A stretch of 13,174 nucleotides of DNA from Betaproteobacteria bacterium (GCA_009927195.1 RFNL01000133.1:1-13174), one strand, 5' to 3'; shown: positions 1-6,577, counted from the stretch's first letter. Notes: generated from the letters alone by a model not told the origin. Numbers and translations: made by a program.

Positions 1-349
1 CGTTTCCGCCAGTTACTGAAAATCGTATTTTCTTCAATAAAATTAATGATTTACAGAAGTACGAAATATCATTTTCACCAAACGTTTTTGACCTCAGCAT
101 AGAACTTCGTGCATTTGCAGGGAGATGCGGTTGCACCATCGTCTCAAAGTTCGTTGATATGGGCATTTCGAGTGCAAACGGTCGCGCCATCCAGGTCTCA
201 AGCAGGGCAGGCCGAGCAACATGAACGAAGGCTTGTGGTCTGCAATTCAACCTTTGCGTGAAAAGGAAATGGGTATCTAACGGTTGGCAAATGAATGTGG
301 TGTAGGTATTGATAATGTTTATTCGGTGATTTAAACATCAGGAGTTAGC
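1..349. other. AT-rich gene-free leader region
   Basis: This stretch has no intact gene. Positions 1-101 show no recognisable protein similarity, although one frame is open from position 3 into the recombinase relic and another is open to about 99. The 3' part is the relic described separately. A weak promoter candidate for the downstream membrane-protein pair is TTGGCA at about 284-289, with a poor TATTGA-like -10 seventeen bases later. It is too weak to call. Confidence 0.4.
102..334 (+). pseudogene. Decayed serine recombinase (resolvase/invertase) relic
   Basis: Two pieces of a resolvase/invertase-family recombinase lie in different frames. From 102 the frame reads ELRAFAGRCGCTIVSKFVD and then MGISSANGR. 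This matches the conserved stretch after the catalytic-serine segment, where family members read like LR.A..RGW.IV.EYVD.GISG.K.R. This frame stays open from position 3 to a stop at 222. The second piece, in frame from about 200, has the hinge motif GRPS (206-217). It continues to a helix-turn-helix-like end, MGI-stop-RLANECGVGIDNV, with an in-frame TAA at 278 and a final stop at 332. The N-terminal catalytic Ser segment and most of the catalytic domain (about 80 residues in the family) are missing. It is therefore an internally deleted, frameshifted, nonsense-mutated remnant. The matches rest on remembered family motifs, not on an alignment. Confidence 0.6.
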
Positions 350-1216
350 ATGGAATTCTCAACATTTGTATATTTGTTTATCTTACTTTTGGTAATTGTT
401 GCCTTGTGGTTATCCATAAACATAGTCCCACAATCACAGAACTGGGTCATTGAAAGTCTTGGCAAATACAGCAGAACTTTGAATGCTGGGTTTCAACTAA
501 CCATTCCTTTCCTGGAAGTAGTCAGATTCAAAGTATCTGCACAAGAGACTCAGTTACCACCTGATCCCATAAATGCAATCACTCATGACAATGTTTCGAT
601 TTCTGTTCAACTTGCAATTCTGTATCGCATCATTGATCCGTCAAGAACCATGTATCGCATACAAAATCTTGAACTAGGCATTAAAACAATCATTAACGGA
701 ACAGTCAGAAGTGTTATCGGTAAAACTGACTTAGATGGTGTTCAATCTAACCGCAAGCACATTGCTGATGAAATTGAAACTGAATTACAGCATGTTGCAA
801 CAGAATGGGGGATCAAACTAACAAGAGTTGAAGTCACTGAAGTTGAGGTTGATGAAGCAACGAAGCAAGCCATGCAAATTCAACTCAATGCAGAACGTGT
901 TCGAAGAGGAACTGTCACTGAGGCGGAAGGTAAAAAGCAAGCGGCGCAACTAAGGGCAGATGCAGAGCTTTATACGGCACAAAAAAAAGCAGAGGCGACT
1001 AAAGTTCTTGCAGATGCAGAGGCATATGCCGTCAATGCGGTTTCTAAAGCAATTGCAAACGGTGGAACAAGTGCAGTTGAATTTGAGATCAGAAAAATTC
1101 AAGCAGCAGCCGTGAAAGAGCTTGCACAAGGCAACAACACCAAGTTAATCATGCTACCCAGCGATGTGTTGTCTTCATTGAGTGGCACACTTGGAAAATT
1201 TATTGAAAAAATATGA
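350..1216 (+). CDS. SPFH/band 7 domain membrane protein (slipin/QmcA-like)
   Basis: This 288-residue stomatin/prohibitin-superfamily protein probably forms oligomeric scaffolds at the inner membrane and organises membrane proteins or protease complexes. An N-terminal membrane segment (about residues 5-27) is followed by the SPFH domain (about 27-190). The typical features are the start of the domain at VPQSQNWVIESLGKYSRTL, the ITHDNVSISV strand, and the VRSVIGKTDLDGV region. A long Ala/Glu/Lys-rich coiled-coil helix (about 175-245) ends in a hydrophobic tail. The start is supported by AGGAG six bases upstream. It overlaps the next gene, an NfeD-like protein, by four bases. This is the classic partner arrangement of E. 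coli qmcA/ybbJ and of the slipin-NfeD pairs. Base composition is markedly AT-rich compared with the genes after 1573, which suggests transfer. The family call is firm; the cellular role is inferred. Confidence 0.93.
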   Translation: MEFSTFVYLFILLLVIVALWLSINIVPQSQNWVIESLGKYSRTLNAGFQLTIPFLEVVRFKVSAQETQLPPDPINAITHDNVSISVQLAILYRIIDPSRTMYRIQNLELGIKTIINGTVRSVIGKTDLDGVQSNRKHIADEIETELQHVATEWGIKLTRVEVTEVEVDEATKQAMQIQLNAERVRRGTVTEAEGKKQAAQLRADAELYTAQKKAEATKVLADAEAYAVNAVSKAIANGGTSAVEFEIRKIQAAAVKELAQGNNTKLIMLPSDVLSSLSGTLGKFIEKI

Positions 1217-1482
1217 ACATGGAGTTCTATCAAATCTCAATAGTTATTGGCATCTCTTTCTTCATCATTGAGATGTTCACTCTGACATACATCTTCCTGG
1301 GAACGGGCATAGCATCTTTTGCAGTTGCAATTGTTCAATACTTGTTTGATGGTCTGAGCTTTAATCGAGATTTGATGATTTTTTCAATTGTTTCCTTAAT
1401 GGTAATCCTGGCAAGCAGAAAGATTTTCAAACGCAAGTCGGATCAAAGCATCGCAGGCGAAGAGGATGTAAATCAGTATTGA
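1213..1482 (+). CDS. Short NfeD-like membrane protein without OB-fold
   Basis: This 89-residue protein is almost entirely membrane-embedded. Hydrophobic segments lie at about residues 8-28, 30-47 and 53-67, followed by a basic patch (SRKIFKRK) and an acidic, polar tail. Its position, overlapping the band 7 gene by four bases (ATGA-type coupling), matches the NfeD/YbbJ partner of slipins. The segment order and the basic turn after the last helix also resemble E. coli YbbJ. Full-length short-form NfeD proteins are about 140-150 residues and end in a cytoplasmic OB-fold beta-barrel. Here the protein stops just where that domain should begin. I saw no obvious continuation in the other frames before 1573. 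It could be a natural helix-only variant or a truncation. It shares the AT-rich composition of its neighbour. Confidence 0.7.
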   Translation: MNMEFYQISIVIGISFFIIEMFTLTYIFLGTGIASFAVAIVQYLFDGLSFNRDLMIFSIVSLMVILASRKIFKRKSDQSIAGEEDVNQY

Positions 1483-1516
1483 GGAAAGCTTTGTCCATCA
1501 AGGTGGTTGCTTGGTC

Positions 1517-1554
1517 ATCAAAAAATCAGGCAGGTCAATCCATGCCCCCTGATT
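1517..1554 (-). terminator. Rho-independent terminator for the aldehyde dehydrogenase gene
   Basis: On the minus strand a 7-bp stem AATCAGG/CCTGATT (plus-strand arms 1524-1530 and 1548-1554) is followed directly by a T run; the plus strand has six A at 1520-1525. It lies 18 bases beyond the aldehyde dehydrogenase stop codon. The 17-base loop is long, so the structure is moderate in strength, but stem plus U-tract fits intrinsic termination. It also separates this gene from the converging AT-rich genes. Confidence 0.6.
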
Positions 1555-1557
1555 CAC

Positions 1558-1571
1558 CATGCATTTGCATG
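1558..1571. repeat. Perfect short palindrome CATGCA-TT-TGCATG
   Basis: A 6-bp perfect inverted repeat with a two-base centre lies directly next to the aldehyde dehydrogenase stop codon, in its 3' untranslated region. Its role is unknown and it may be chance. It is too short for a stable RNA hairpin with a two-base loop unless the loop opens to four bases. Confidence 0.45.
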
Positions 1572-1572
1572 T

Positions 1573-3012
1573 CTAAAGATTCATGATGGTCACAGCACGG
1601 GCGTTCAGGTAAGCATCCATGGCCTCTGGGCCGCCTTCTGATCCGTAGCCCGAATCTTTGATGCCACCAAAAGGCATTTCAGCCGATGGCAATGCGGGCA
1701 TGTTCACCCACAACATGCCCACCTCGACCCGGCGGGACAAAAGGTCGGCGTTTTTCAGCGAACGGGTGAATGCATAACCGGCCAGGCCAAAGGCCAAGCG
1801 ATTGGCTTCCGCAATCGCCTCGTCCAGGGTGTTGAAACTGCGGATGGCCGCCATGGGGCCGAAGGGCTCATCGTTGAACACTTTGGCTTGAAGAGGTACA
1901 TCGGTCAAGATGGTGGGTTGCCAGAAATTGCCTTGGGTGCCAATGCGCTCACCACCCAGCGCCAACTGGGCACCTTGCTGGAGGGCATCAGCGGTGAAAT
2001 CGGCCATGGCAGCCACCCGGCGGGGGTTGGCCAGGGGGCCCATGGTGGTGCCTTCGGCCGCACCGTTGCCCACTTTAAGGCCCTCGGAGTACTTGACCAA
2101 TTCGGCCGTGAATGCATTTTTGATGCTCTCGTGCACCAAGAAACGGGTGGGGGCAATGCAAACCTGACCGGCATTGCGGAATTTGGCGGCTCCAGCAGAC
2201 TTCACCGCCAGGGCGATATCGGCATCCTCGGCCACGATCACTGGGGCATGACCGCCCAATTCCATGGTGACGCGTTTCATGTGCTGGCCAGCCAGCGCAG
2301 CCAGCTGTTTGCCCACCGGGGTGGAGCCGGTGAAAGTGATTTTGCGGATGATGGGGTGGGGAATGAGGTAGTTGGAAATTTCTGCCGGGGTGCCGTACAC
2401 CAAGCCCAGAACACCAGCAGGGATGCCCGCATCGGCAAACGCACGGATCAGCGCCGCTGGGGCTGCCGGTGTTTCCTCGGGGGCTTTGACAATCATCGAG
2501 CAACCCGAGGCCAAAGCCGCCGCCATTTTGCGCACCACTTGGTTGATGGGGAAGTTCCACGGCGTAAAGGCCGCCACAGGGCCCACCGGGTCCTTGATCA
2601 CCATTTGGCGCGCTGACAGGTTAAAGCGCGAGGGCACGATGCGGCCATAGACGCGCATGCCTTCGTCGGCGAACCATTCGATGATGTCGGCAGCGGCCAT
2701 GGCTTCGATCTTGGCTTCCCCCAATGGCTTGCCTTGTTCTTGGGTCAGCACGGAGGCAATGTCAGCGGCACGCTCGCGCATCAAAGCAGCGGCTTTGCGC
2801 ATGACTTTGTTGCGTTCAATGGGCAAAGTGTCGCGCCAGATTTCAAACCCTTTTTGAGCGGCCAGCAACGCGCGGTCCAGATCGGCGATGCGGGCATGCG
2901 CCACCCGGCCAATTTCTTGGCCGCTGGCAGGGTTAAATACGGCCAGCGATTGGCCAGCAGCGGCATCGCACCATTGGCCATCGATGAACAGTTGGGTATT
3001 GGGATAAGTCAT
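1573..3012 (-). CDS. NAD(P)-dependent succinate-semialdehyde dehydrogenase-type aldehyde dehydrogenase
   Basis: This cytosolic ALDH-superfamily enzyme (479 residues, normal length) oxidises an aldehyde to its acid, with succinate semialdehyde as the most likely substrate (GabD-like). Visible motifs are FTPWNFP with Asn153, the nucleotide-binding FTGSTPVG (227-234), general-base Glu251 in MELGGHAP, catalytic Cys285 in FRNAGQVCIAPTR, and the C-terminal PFGGIKDSGYG. The Cys-loop sequence and overall style match NAD-dependent succinate-semialdehyde dehydrogenases of Burkholderiales, but related semialdehyde substrates cannot be excluded. I chose the ATG at 3012 because AGGA lies about seven bases upstream. 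An in-frame extension to 3069 would add 19 residues with no family similarity. It is transcribed alone, divergent from the MetE-like gene, and ends at the terminator near 1517-1554. Confidence 0.9.
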   Translation of the reverse strand: MTYPNTQLFIDGQWCDAAAGQSLAVFNPASGQEIGRVAHARIADLDRALLAAQKGFEIWRDTLPIERNKVMRKAAALMRERAADIASVLTQEQGKPLGEAKIEAMAAADIIEWFADEGMRVYGRIVPSRFNLSARQMVIKDPVGPVAAFTPWNFPINQVVRKMAAALASGCSMIVKAPEETPAAPAALIRAFADAGIPAGVLGLVYGTPAEISNYLIPHPIIRKITFTGSTPVGKQLAALAGQHMKRVTMELGGHAPVIVAEDADIALAVKSAGAAKFRNAGQVCIAPTRFLVHESIKNAFTAELVKYSEGLKVGNGAAEGTTMGPLANPRRVAAMADFTADALQQGAQLALGGERIGTQGNFWQPTILTDVPLQAKVFNDEPFGPMAAIRSFNTLDEAIAEANRLAFGLAGYAFTRSLKNADLLSRRVEVGMLWVNMPALPSAEMPFGGIKDSGYGSEGGPEAMDAYLNARAVTIMNL

Positions 3013-3142
3013 ATGGGTTCCTGATTGGGCAAGGTATTTTCCGTCAAAGGCCGGGCATGAAAGGCACACACCACGCGCACAGCCATGATTTTGAGCTTAA
3101 AGCGGCACAATATGGTTTGAATGGCAACGACAAAGGCGCCCC
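3013..3142. promoter_or_regulatory. Divergent intergenic region (ALDH / MetE-like)
   Basis: This 130-bp spacer lies between two divergent genes and must hold both promoters. On the minus strand TTGTCG, about 15 bases before TATTGT, is a weak sigma70-like candidate. On the plus strand only a TATGGT-like -10 near 3112 stands out, with a poor -35. No clear operator is visible. Confidence 0.3.
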
Positions 3143-4300
3143 ATGAAACGCAGCACAGACCGCTTTCTCACCACCCACACGGGCAGCTTGCCGCGCCCGG
3201 ATGACCTGATTCAAATGATGTTTGCCAAAGAAAGTGGAGTGCCTGTGGAACCAAAGGCCTTGCAGCAGCGCATCGCCCAGGCGGTCGTTGAGGTGGTGGC
3301 CTTGCAGGCCAAAGCCGGTGTGGATTTGGTCAACGACGGCGAGATGAGCAAGCCGAGTTACGCCACCTATATCAAAGACCGGTTGGGTGGTTTTGGGGGC
3401 ACGGGCAACAGCTTTGTTTATCAGGACTTGGCGGATTTCCCGGTGTTGGAGCGCAAGGTATTTGGCGACCCCGGCCGATCGCGCCGCAAAACGCCCGCTT
3501 GCAATGCCCCCATCACCTTGGAGGATGGCCAGGCTGCGTTGACCGATGCCAGCAACTTGAAGGCCGCATTTGACCAGGTGTCGCACCAGGCCTGTGCCCA
3601 GGAAATGTTCATGAGCGCAGCCTCTCCGGGTGTGGTGTCTTTGTTCTTTCGCAACGACCACTACAAAGACCATGAAACCTACTTGTACGCGATTGCCGAT
3701 GTCATGCGCCACGAATACGAAGCGGTGGCCAAGGCGGGCATCGTGTTGCAAATTGATTGCCCCGATCTGGCCATGGGGCGGCACATCCAATATGCCGATT
3801 TACCCCTGCCAGAGTTTCGCAAACGCGCCCATATGCATGTGGAGGCCTTGAACCATGCGTTGGCCAATATCCCGGCCGATCAACTGCGCATGCATGTTTG
3901 CTGGGGCAACTATGAGGGGCCGCACCATTGCGATGTAGATTTTTCGTCCATCATCGACATTGTGTTCAAGGCCAAGCCGCATGCCATTTCTTTTGAAGCG
4001 GCCAATCCGCGCCATGCCCATGAGTGGACCTTGTTCGAAAGCGTCAAATTGCCCGATGGAAAGGTGCTCATCCCGGGTGTGCTCGAGTCCAAAACCAATT
4101 TCATCGAGCATCCAGAGCTGATTGCTCAGCGCATTGCCCGCTATGCCCATTTGGTGGGCCGTGAAAACGTGGTGGCGGGCAGTGACTGTGGCTATGGCAC
4201 CTGGGTGGGGCAGGCCGCGGTTGACCCGGATGTGGTGTGGGCCAAACTTGCGGCCATGGCCGAAGGTGCCCGCATTGCCAGCAAGCAGTTTTGGAAATAG
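3143..4300 (+). CDS. Cobalamin-independent methionine synthase (MetE C-terminal domain) family protein
   Basis: This 385-residue single-domain (betaalpha)8-barrel protein belongs to the MetE C-terminal/UROD superfamily. It has the zinc site expected for thiol activation: His251 and Cys253 in MHVCWGNYEG, Glu285 in SFEAANPR, and Cys349 in AGSDCGYGTW. The N-terminal TTHTGSLPRP (about 10-19) and NDGEMSK (about 64-70) are also hallmarks of this subfamily. The duplicated N-terminal half of true MetE (about 750 residues in all) is absent. It is therefore probably not a housekeeping methionine synthase. Relatives include MetE-like proteins of unknown acceptor and epoxyalkane:coenzyme M transferases. 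The start has AAAGG about nine bases upstream. It probably heads a transcript with the shikimate-dehydrogenase-like gene, whose start lies 21 bases beyond its stop. The donor and acceptor cannot be read from sequence. Confidence 0.85.
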   Translation: MKRSTDRFLTTHTGSLPRPDDLIQMMFAKESGVPVEPKALQQRIAQAVVEVVALQAKAGVDLVNDGEMSKPSYATYIKDRLGGFGGTGNSFVYQDLADFPVLERKVFGDPGRSRRKTPACNAPITLEDGQAALTDASNLKAAFDQVSHQACAQEMFMSAASPGVVSLFFRNDHYKDHETYLYAIADVMRHEYEAVAKAGIVLQIDCPDLAMGRHIQYADLPLPEFRKRAHMHVEALNHALANIPADQLRMHVCWGNYEGPHHCDVDFSSIIDIVFKAKPHAISFEAANPRHAHEWTLFESVKLPDGKVLIPGVLESKTNFIEHPELIAQRIARYAHLVGRENVVAGSDCGYGTWVGQAAVDPDVVWAKLAAMAEGARIASKQFWK

Positions 4301-4321
4301 TTTTCATTGATCCAGGTTGCA

Positions 4322-5176
4322 ATGCATCGCATGCCAGACAGCAATCAGTTCAAATTGGCCGGTGTGATGGGCATGCCCATCATTCAATCGCGCTCGCCCA
4401 TCATTCACAACCATTGGATTGGCGTGCACCAACTGAAGGCCGCTTATGGCCATTTACCGGTGCAAATCGACCAAGTCGAGGCCGCTGTGCGTGGCTTGGC
4501 TGCATTGGGGATGGCCGGATGCAACATCACCTTGCCCCACAAGGTCAAGGCCATGACCTTGATGGACCATTTGTCGCCCATGGCCCAGCGTGTGGGCGCC
4601 ATCAATTGCATCGTGGTGCAAGCCGACGGCAGTTTGCATGGGCACAACCACGATGGGTATGGCTACATCCAAAGTTTGAAAGACGAAAAACCCGATTGGC
4701 GGGCCGATACAGGTCCCATCACCATCTTGGGGGCGGGTGGTGCTGCCCGTGCGGTGATCTTCAGCCTGATCGATGCAGGCGCGCGAGATATTCGTTTGCT
4801 CAACCGCAGCCGCGACAAAGCCGAGCAATTGGCCGCGCTCAACCCCAGCCTGGTGCAAGTGCATGAATGGTCCGAGCGCCACGCGGCCCTGGGCGGCGCG
4901 GCCATGTTGGTCAACACCACCAGCCAGGGCATGTACGACCAAGCCGCCCTGGACCTCCAACTCGATGATCTCCCTTTGTCCGCCATGGTCAGTGACTTGA
5001 TATATGTGCCTTTGGAAACACCTTTGGTGAAGGCGGCCAAAGCCCGAGGCCACATGGCGCTCAATGGCTTGGGCATGTTGCTCAACCAGGCTGTGCCTGC
5101 CTTTGAGGCATGGTTTGGCATCAAGCCGGTGATCGATGCGGTCCTGCGTCAAAAAATACTGGCCACTTTCAATTGA
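4322..5176 (+). CDS. Shikimate/quinate dehydrogenase family protein (AroE-like)
   Basis: This 284-residue NAD(P)-dependent oxidoreductase is related to AroE, which interconverts 3-dehydroshikimate and shikimate. The substrate-binding SRSP (23-26), the CNITLPHK motif with catalytic Lys74, and Asn95 in GAINC are present, with Asp111 as the expected catalytic partner. The Rossmann part has GAGGAARA (137-144), NRSRDK (161-166, the NADP-type NRS/T-x-x-K position), NTTSQGM (198-204) and the C-terminal NGLGMLLNQA with Gln256. The usual Asn-Thr-Asp is Asn109-His110-Asp111 here, so it is probably a specialised paralogue and not the biosynthetic enzyme. An in-frame TTG at 4307 is possible. I prefer the ATG at 4322, with AGG about five bases upstream; the ATG at 4331 is an alternative. 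Its place beside catabolic genes suggests quinate/shikimate-type or related alicyclic acid metabolism, which is inference. Confidence 0.85.
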   Translation: MHRMPDSNQFKLAGVMGMPIIQSRSPIIHNHWIGVHQLKAAYGHLPVQIDQVEAAVRGLAALGMAGCNITLPHKVKAMTLMDHLSPMAQRVGAINCIVVQADGSLHGHNHDGYGYIQSLKDEKPDWRADTGPITILGAGGAARAVIFSLIDAGARDIRLLNRSRDKAEQLAALNPSLVQVHEWSERHAALGGAAMLVNTTSQGMYDQAALDLQLDDLPLSAMVSDLIYVPLETPLVKAAKARGHMALNGLGMLLNQAVPAFEAWFGIKPVIDAVLRQKILATFN

Positions 5177-5200
5177 TGGTTGTGAATGGATTTTTTTCAC

Positions 5201-5206
5201 GGAGGT
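5201..5206 (+). promoter_or_regulatory. Strong ribosome binding site GGAGGT deciding the PagL-like start
   Basis: GGAGGT with a six-base spacer precedes the ATG at 5213. It lies inside the longer in-frame reading from 5186 and so argues for the internal start that begins with a signal peptide. Confidence 0.75.
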
Positions 5207-5212
5207 GACGAG

Positions 5213-5800
5213 ATGCGCTTGCGTGCCTGTTTGGCTGGGTGTATCGCGTTTTGTGCGCAAATTTCAATCCATGTCAAGGCGGACGCGCCGACATGGAGCT
5301 TAGGTGTTTATGCCGGTCAATACCACGACACCGAACCGGCTGGTTTTTTGATGGGTCGCAGCCAATTTCAAAACCAATATCTGTTGGCACTGACCGCCAG
5401 CAAAACCGTGTGGCGTTCACCAGATTGGCCCCTGGCGCTAGAGATCGACGGCATGGTGGGCCAACAATGGGGGCAGGCCTTATTGAGCGAGGTGGCAGTG
5501 GCACCGGTGCTGCGTATCAGTGGTTGGCCGGGTCGGGATGCATGGCCAATGGACCTGCGATTGGCCCCATTGGGGGTTTCCTACACCAGCAGTGTGAGTC
5601 CCTTGGAGCGTGGGCCCAATGGCATGGGCAGCCAAACACTTAACTTTTTAATGGTTGAAGCGGCAGTACCTTGGGGCATGAAAGAGCGGCATGAATTTTT
5701 TGCCCGCTTGCACCACCGGTGCACCATTTATGACCTGATCAACAACCATGGGGCAAATGGAGAGGACTTCTTTGCCCTGGGTTGGCGACGCAGGTTCTGA
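5213..5800 (+). CDS. PagL-like acyloxyacyl hydrolase / lipid A 3-O-deacylase family protein
   Basis: This predicted outer-membrane beta-barrel protein (195 residues) resembles PagL, which removes the 3-O-linked acyl chain of lipid A. A signal peptide of about 25 residues ends near KADA. The body alternates short amphipathic strands (WSLGVYAGQYHD at the start, FFALGWRRRF as the closing strand with aromatic C-terminus), as expected of an outer-membrane barrel. PagL enzymes use a His-x-Ser pair plus a Glu near the C-terminus. Here the matching region reads RLHHRCTIYDLINNHGANGED, giving His168-Arg-Cys170 and a candidate Glu184, so the nucleophile position appears to be Cys. The start at 5213 is set by a near-perfect GGAGGT six bases upstream; the ATG at 5186 would hide the signal peptide. 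It lies 36 bases after the AroE-like gene and ends 12 bases from the converging FMN reductase gene. Confidence 0.7.
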   Translation: MRLRACLAGCIAFCAQISIHVKADAPTWSLGVYAGQYHDTEPAGFLMGRSQFQNQYLLALTASKTVWRSPDWPLALEIDGMVGQQWGQALLSEVAVAPVLRISGWPGRDAWPMDLRLAPLGVSYTSSVSPLERGPNGMGSQTLNFLMVEAAVPWGMKERHEFFARLHHRCTIYDLINNHGANGEDFFALGWRRRF

Positions 5801-5812
5801 GCAGTGCTGGCT

Positions 5813-6367
5813 TCAGGCCTTGGGGGACAGTTTGAGAATCCAGGACTGGAACGCTTGCATTTGGGTTTCGAGCATCTTCACCGTGGCCTCATCATTGAGC
5901 GCGCCATCTGCGCCAAACTTGTTTTGGGCCATGCCGATGAAGATTTCAGGGCGTTGAAGCACCAGCGCCTCCAAGCCGCCGCTGAGCACTTTGCGCAGGT
6001 CATACTGGCTGCGCGCACCACCCAAGGGGCCGCCGGTGGCCGACATAATGGCCACGGGTTTGTGCTTGAAGGGGGCAGGGTCCATGCGTGACCACCAGTC
6101 GATGGCGTTTTTCAACACACCGGAGTAAGAGAAGTTGTACTCGGGGCTGGCGATCAGTACGCCATCGGCTTTGAGAATGGCCTGGGCCAAGGTTTGCACC
6201 GCATCTGGGAAACCGGCGTTTTGCACATCTTGGTTGTACAGAGGCACATCTTTGATGGACAAAATCTCCAATTGCATGCCAGACGGCATGGCTTTGGCGG
6301 CAGCTTCCAAGGCGAAGTGGTTGATGGATTTTTGACGCAAGCTGCCGCAAATGCCAATGATGTTCAT
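5813..6367 (-). CDS. NADPH-dependent FMN reductase / quinone (chromate) reductase family
   Basis: This 184-residue flavodoxin-like reductase transfers electrons from NAD(P)H via FMN to flavins, quinones or other acceptors. It is of the ChrR/YieF/SsuE type and probably cytosolic. Family signatures are the FMN-phosphate loop GSLRQKSIN (about 8-16) and SPEYNFSYSGVLKNAIDWWSR (about 80-100), near-identical to the ChrR-type flavin-binding and tetramer motif, followed by MSATGGPLGG. Length is normal for the family. The start at 6367 begins directly with the beta1-loop MNIIGICGS and has GGAG nine bases upstream; an in-frame extension to 6490 adds unrelated residues. It stands alone, convergent with the PagL-like gene and divergent from the FAH operon. 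It may serve the redox side of catabolism or be an independent detoxification gene. The physiological acceptor is not readable. Confidence 0.87.
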   Translation of the reverse strand: MNIIGICGSLRQKSINHFALEAAAKAMPSGMQLEILSIKDVPLYNQDVQNAGFPDAVQTLAQAILKADGVLIASPEYNFSYSGVLKNAIDWWSRMDPAPFKHKPVAIMSATGGPLGGARSQYDLRKVLSGGLEALVLQRPEIFIGMAQNKFGADGALNDEATVKMLETQMQAFQSWILKLSPKA

Positions 6368-6577
6368 GGTGTGAAACTCCGAAAAAAATGTATGGGTGAT
6401 GCTTTCCGCACAAGGCAGCCCAACAGGATAGCACTTGTCAAAGTGAATCAGTGGCCTAGGTGTTAATCCGATGGGGATTTGGGCCTGCATGTGCCAAACT
6501 GAGAGACTCGCTGGGGCCTTGTTCAGTGGGCATGCAGTTCACCAAGCCCCAGAGCCCAAGTTAAGGTAGTTTCACCC
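6368..6577. promoter_or_regulatory. Divergent intergenic region with several inverted repeats
   Basis: This 210-bp spacer separates the FMN reductase and FAH genes. It contains CACTT-GTCA-AAGTG (6432-6445), AATCC-N5-GGATT (6465-6479), and CTGCATG (6485-6491) facing CATGCAG (6531-6537), besides the larger hairpin entered separately. The first two are the right size for dimeric regulator sites. No convincing -35/-10 pair was found, and no regulator gene is in the window. Confidence 0.35.
6511..6552 (+). promoter_or_regulatory. GC-rich leader hairpin upstream of the FAH/liv operon
   Basis: CTGGGGCCTTG (6511-6521) can pair with CAAGCCCCAG (6543-6552). This gives a 10-bp stem with one bulged C and a 21-base loop, ending 25 bases before the FAH start codon. 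No U-run follows, so it is not a simple terminator. It may be a leader structure or an operator. No transcript evidence is available. Confidence 0.4.

Noticed and set aside
3013..3069. 19-residue N-terminal extension of the aldehyde dehydrogenase
   Set aside because: It has no family similarity and a worse start context; AGGA upstream of 3012 supports the shorter protein.
4454..5260. 268-codon minus-strand frame opposite the AroE-like gene
   Set aside because: It is a shadow frame of a gene with full catalytic motifs, with a low-complexity His/Gln-rich product.
5795..5820. Possible bidirectional terminator between the converging PagL-like and FMN reductase genes
   Set aside because: Only an imperfect CTGA...TCAG symmetry and no T-tract on either strand; too weak to call.
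6368..6490. 41-residue N-terminal extension of the FMN reductase
   Set aside because: The Rossmann-like first strand starts directly at the ATG at 6367, which has its own ribosome binding site; the extension lies in the regulatory spacer.
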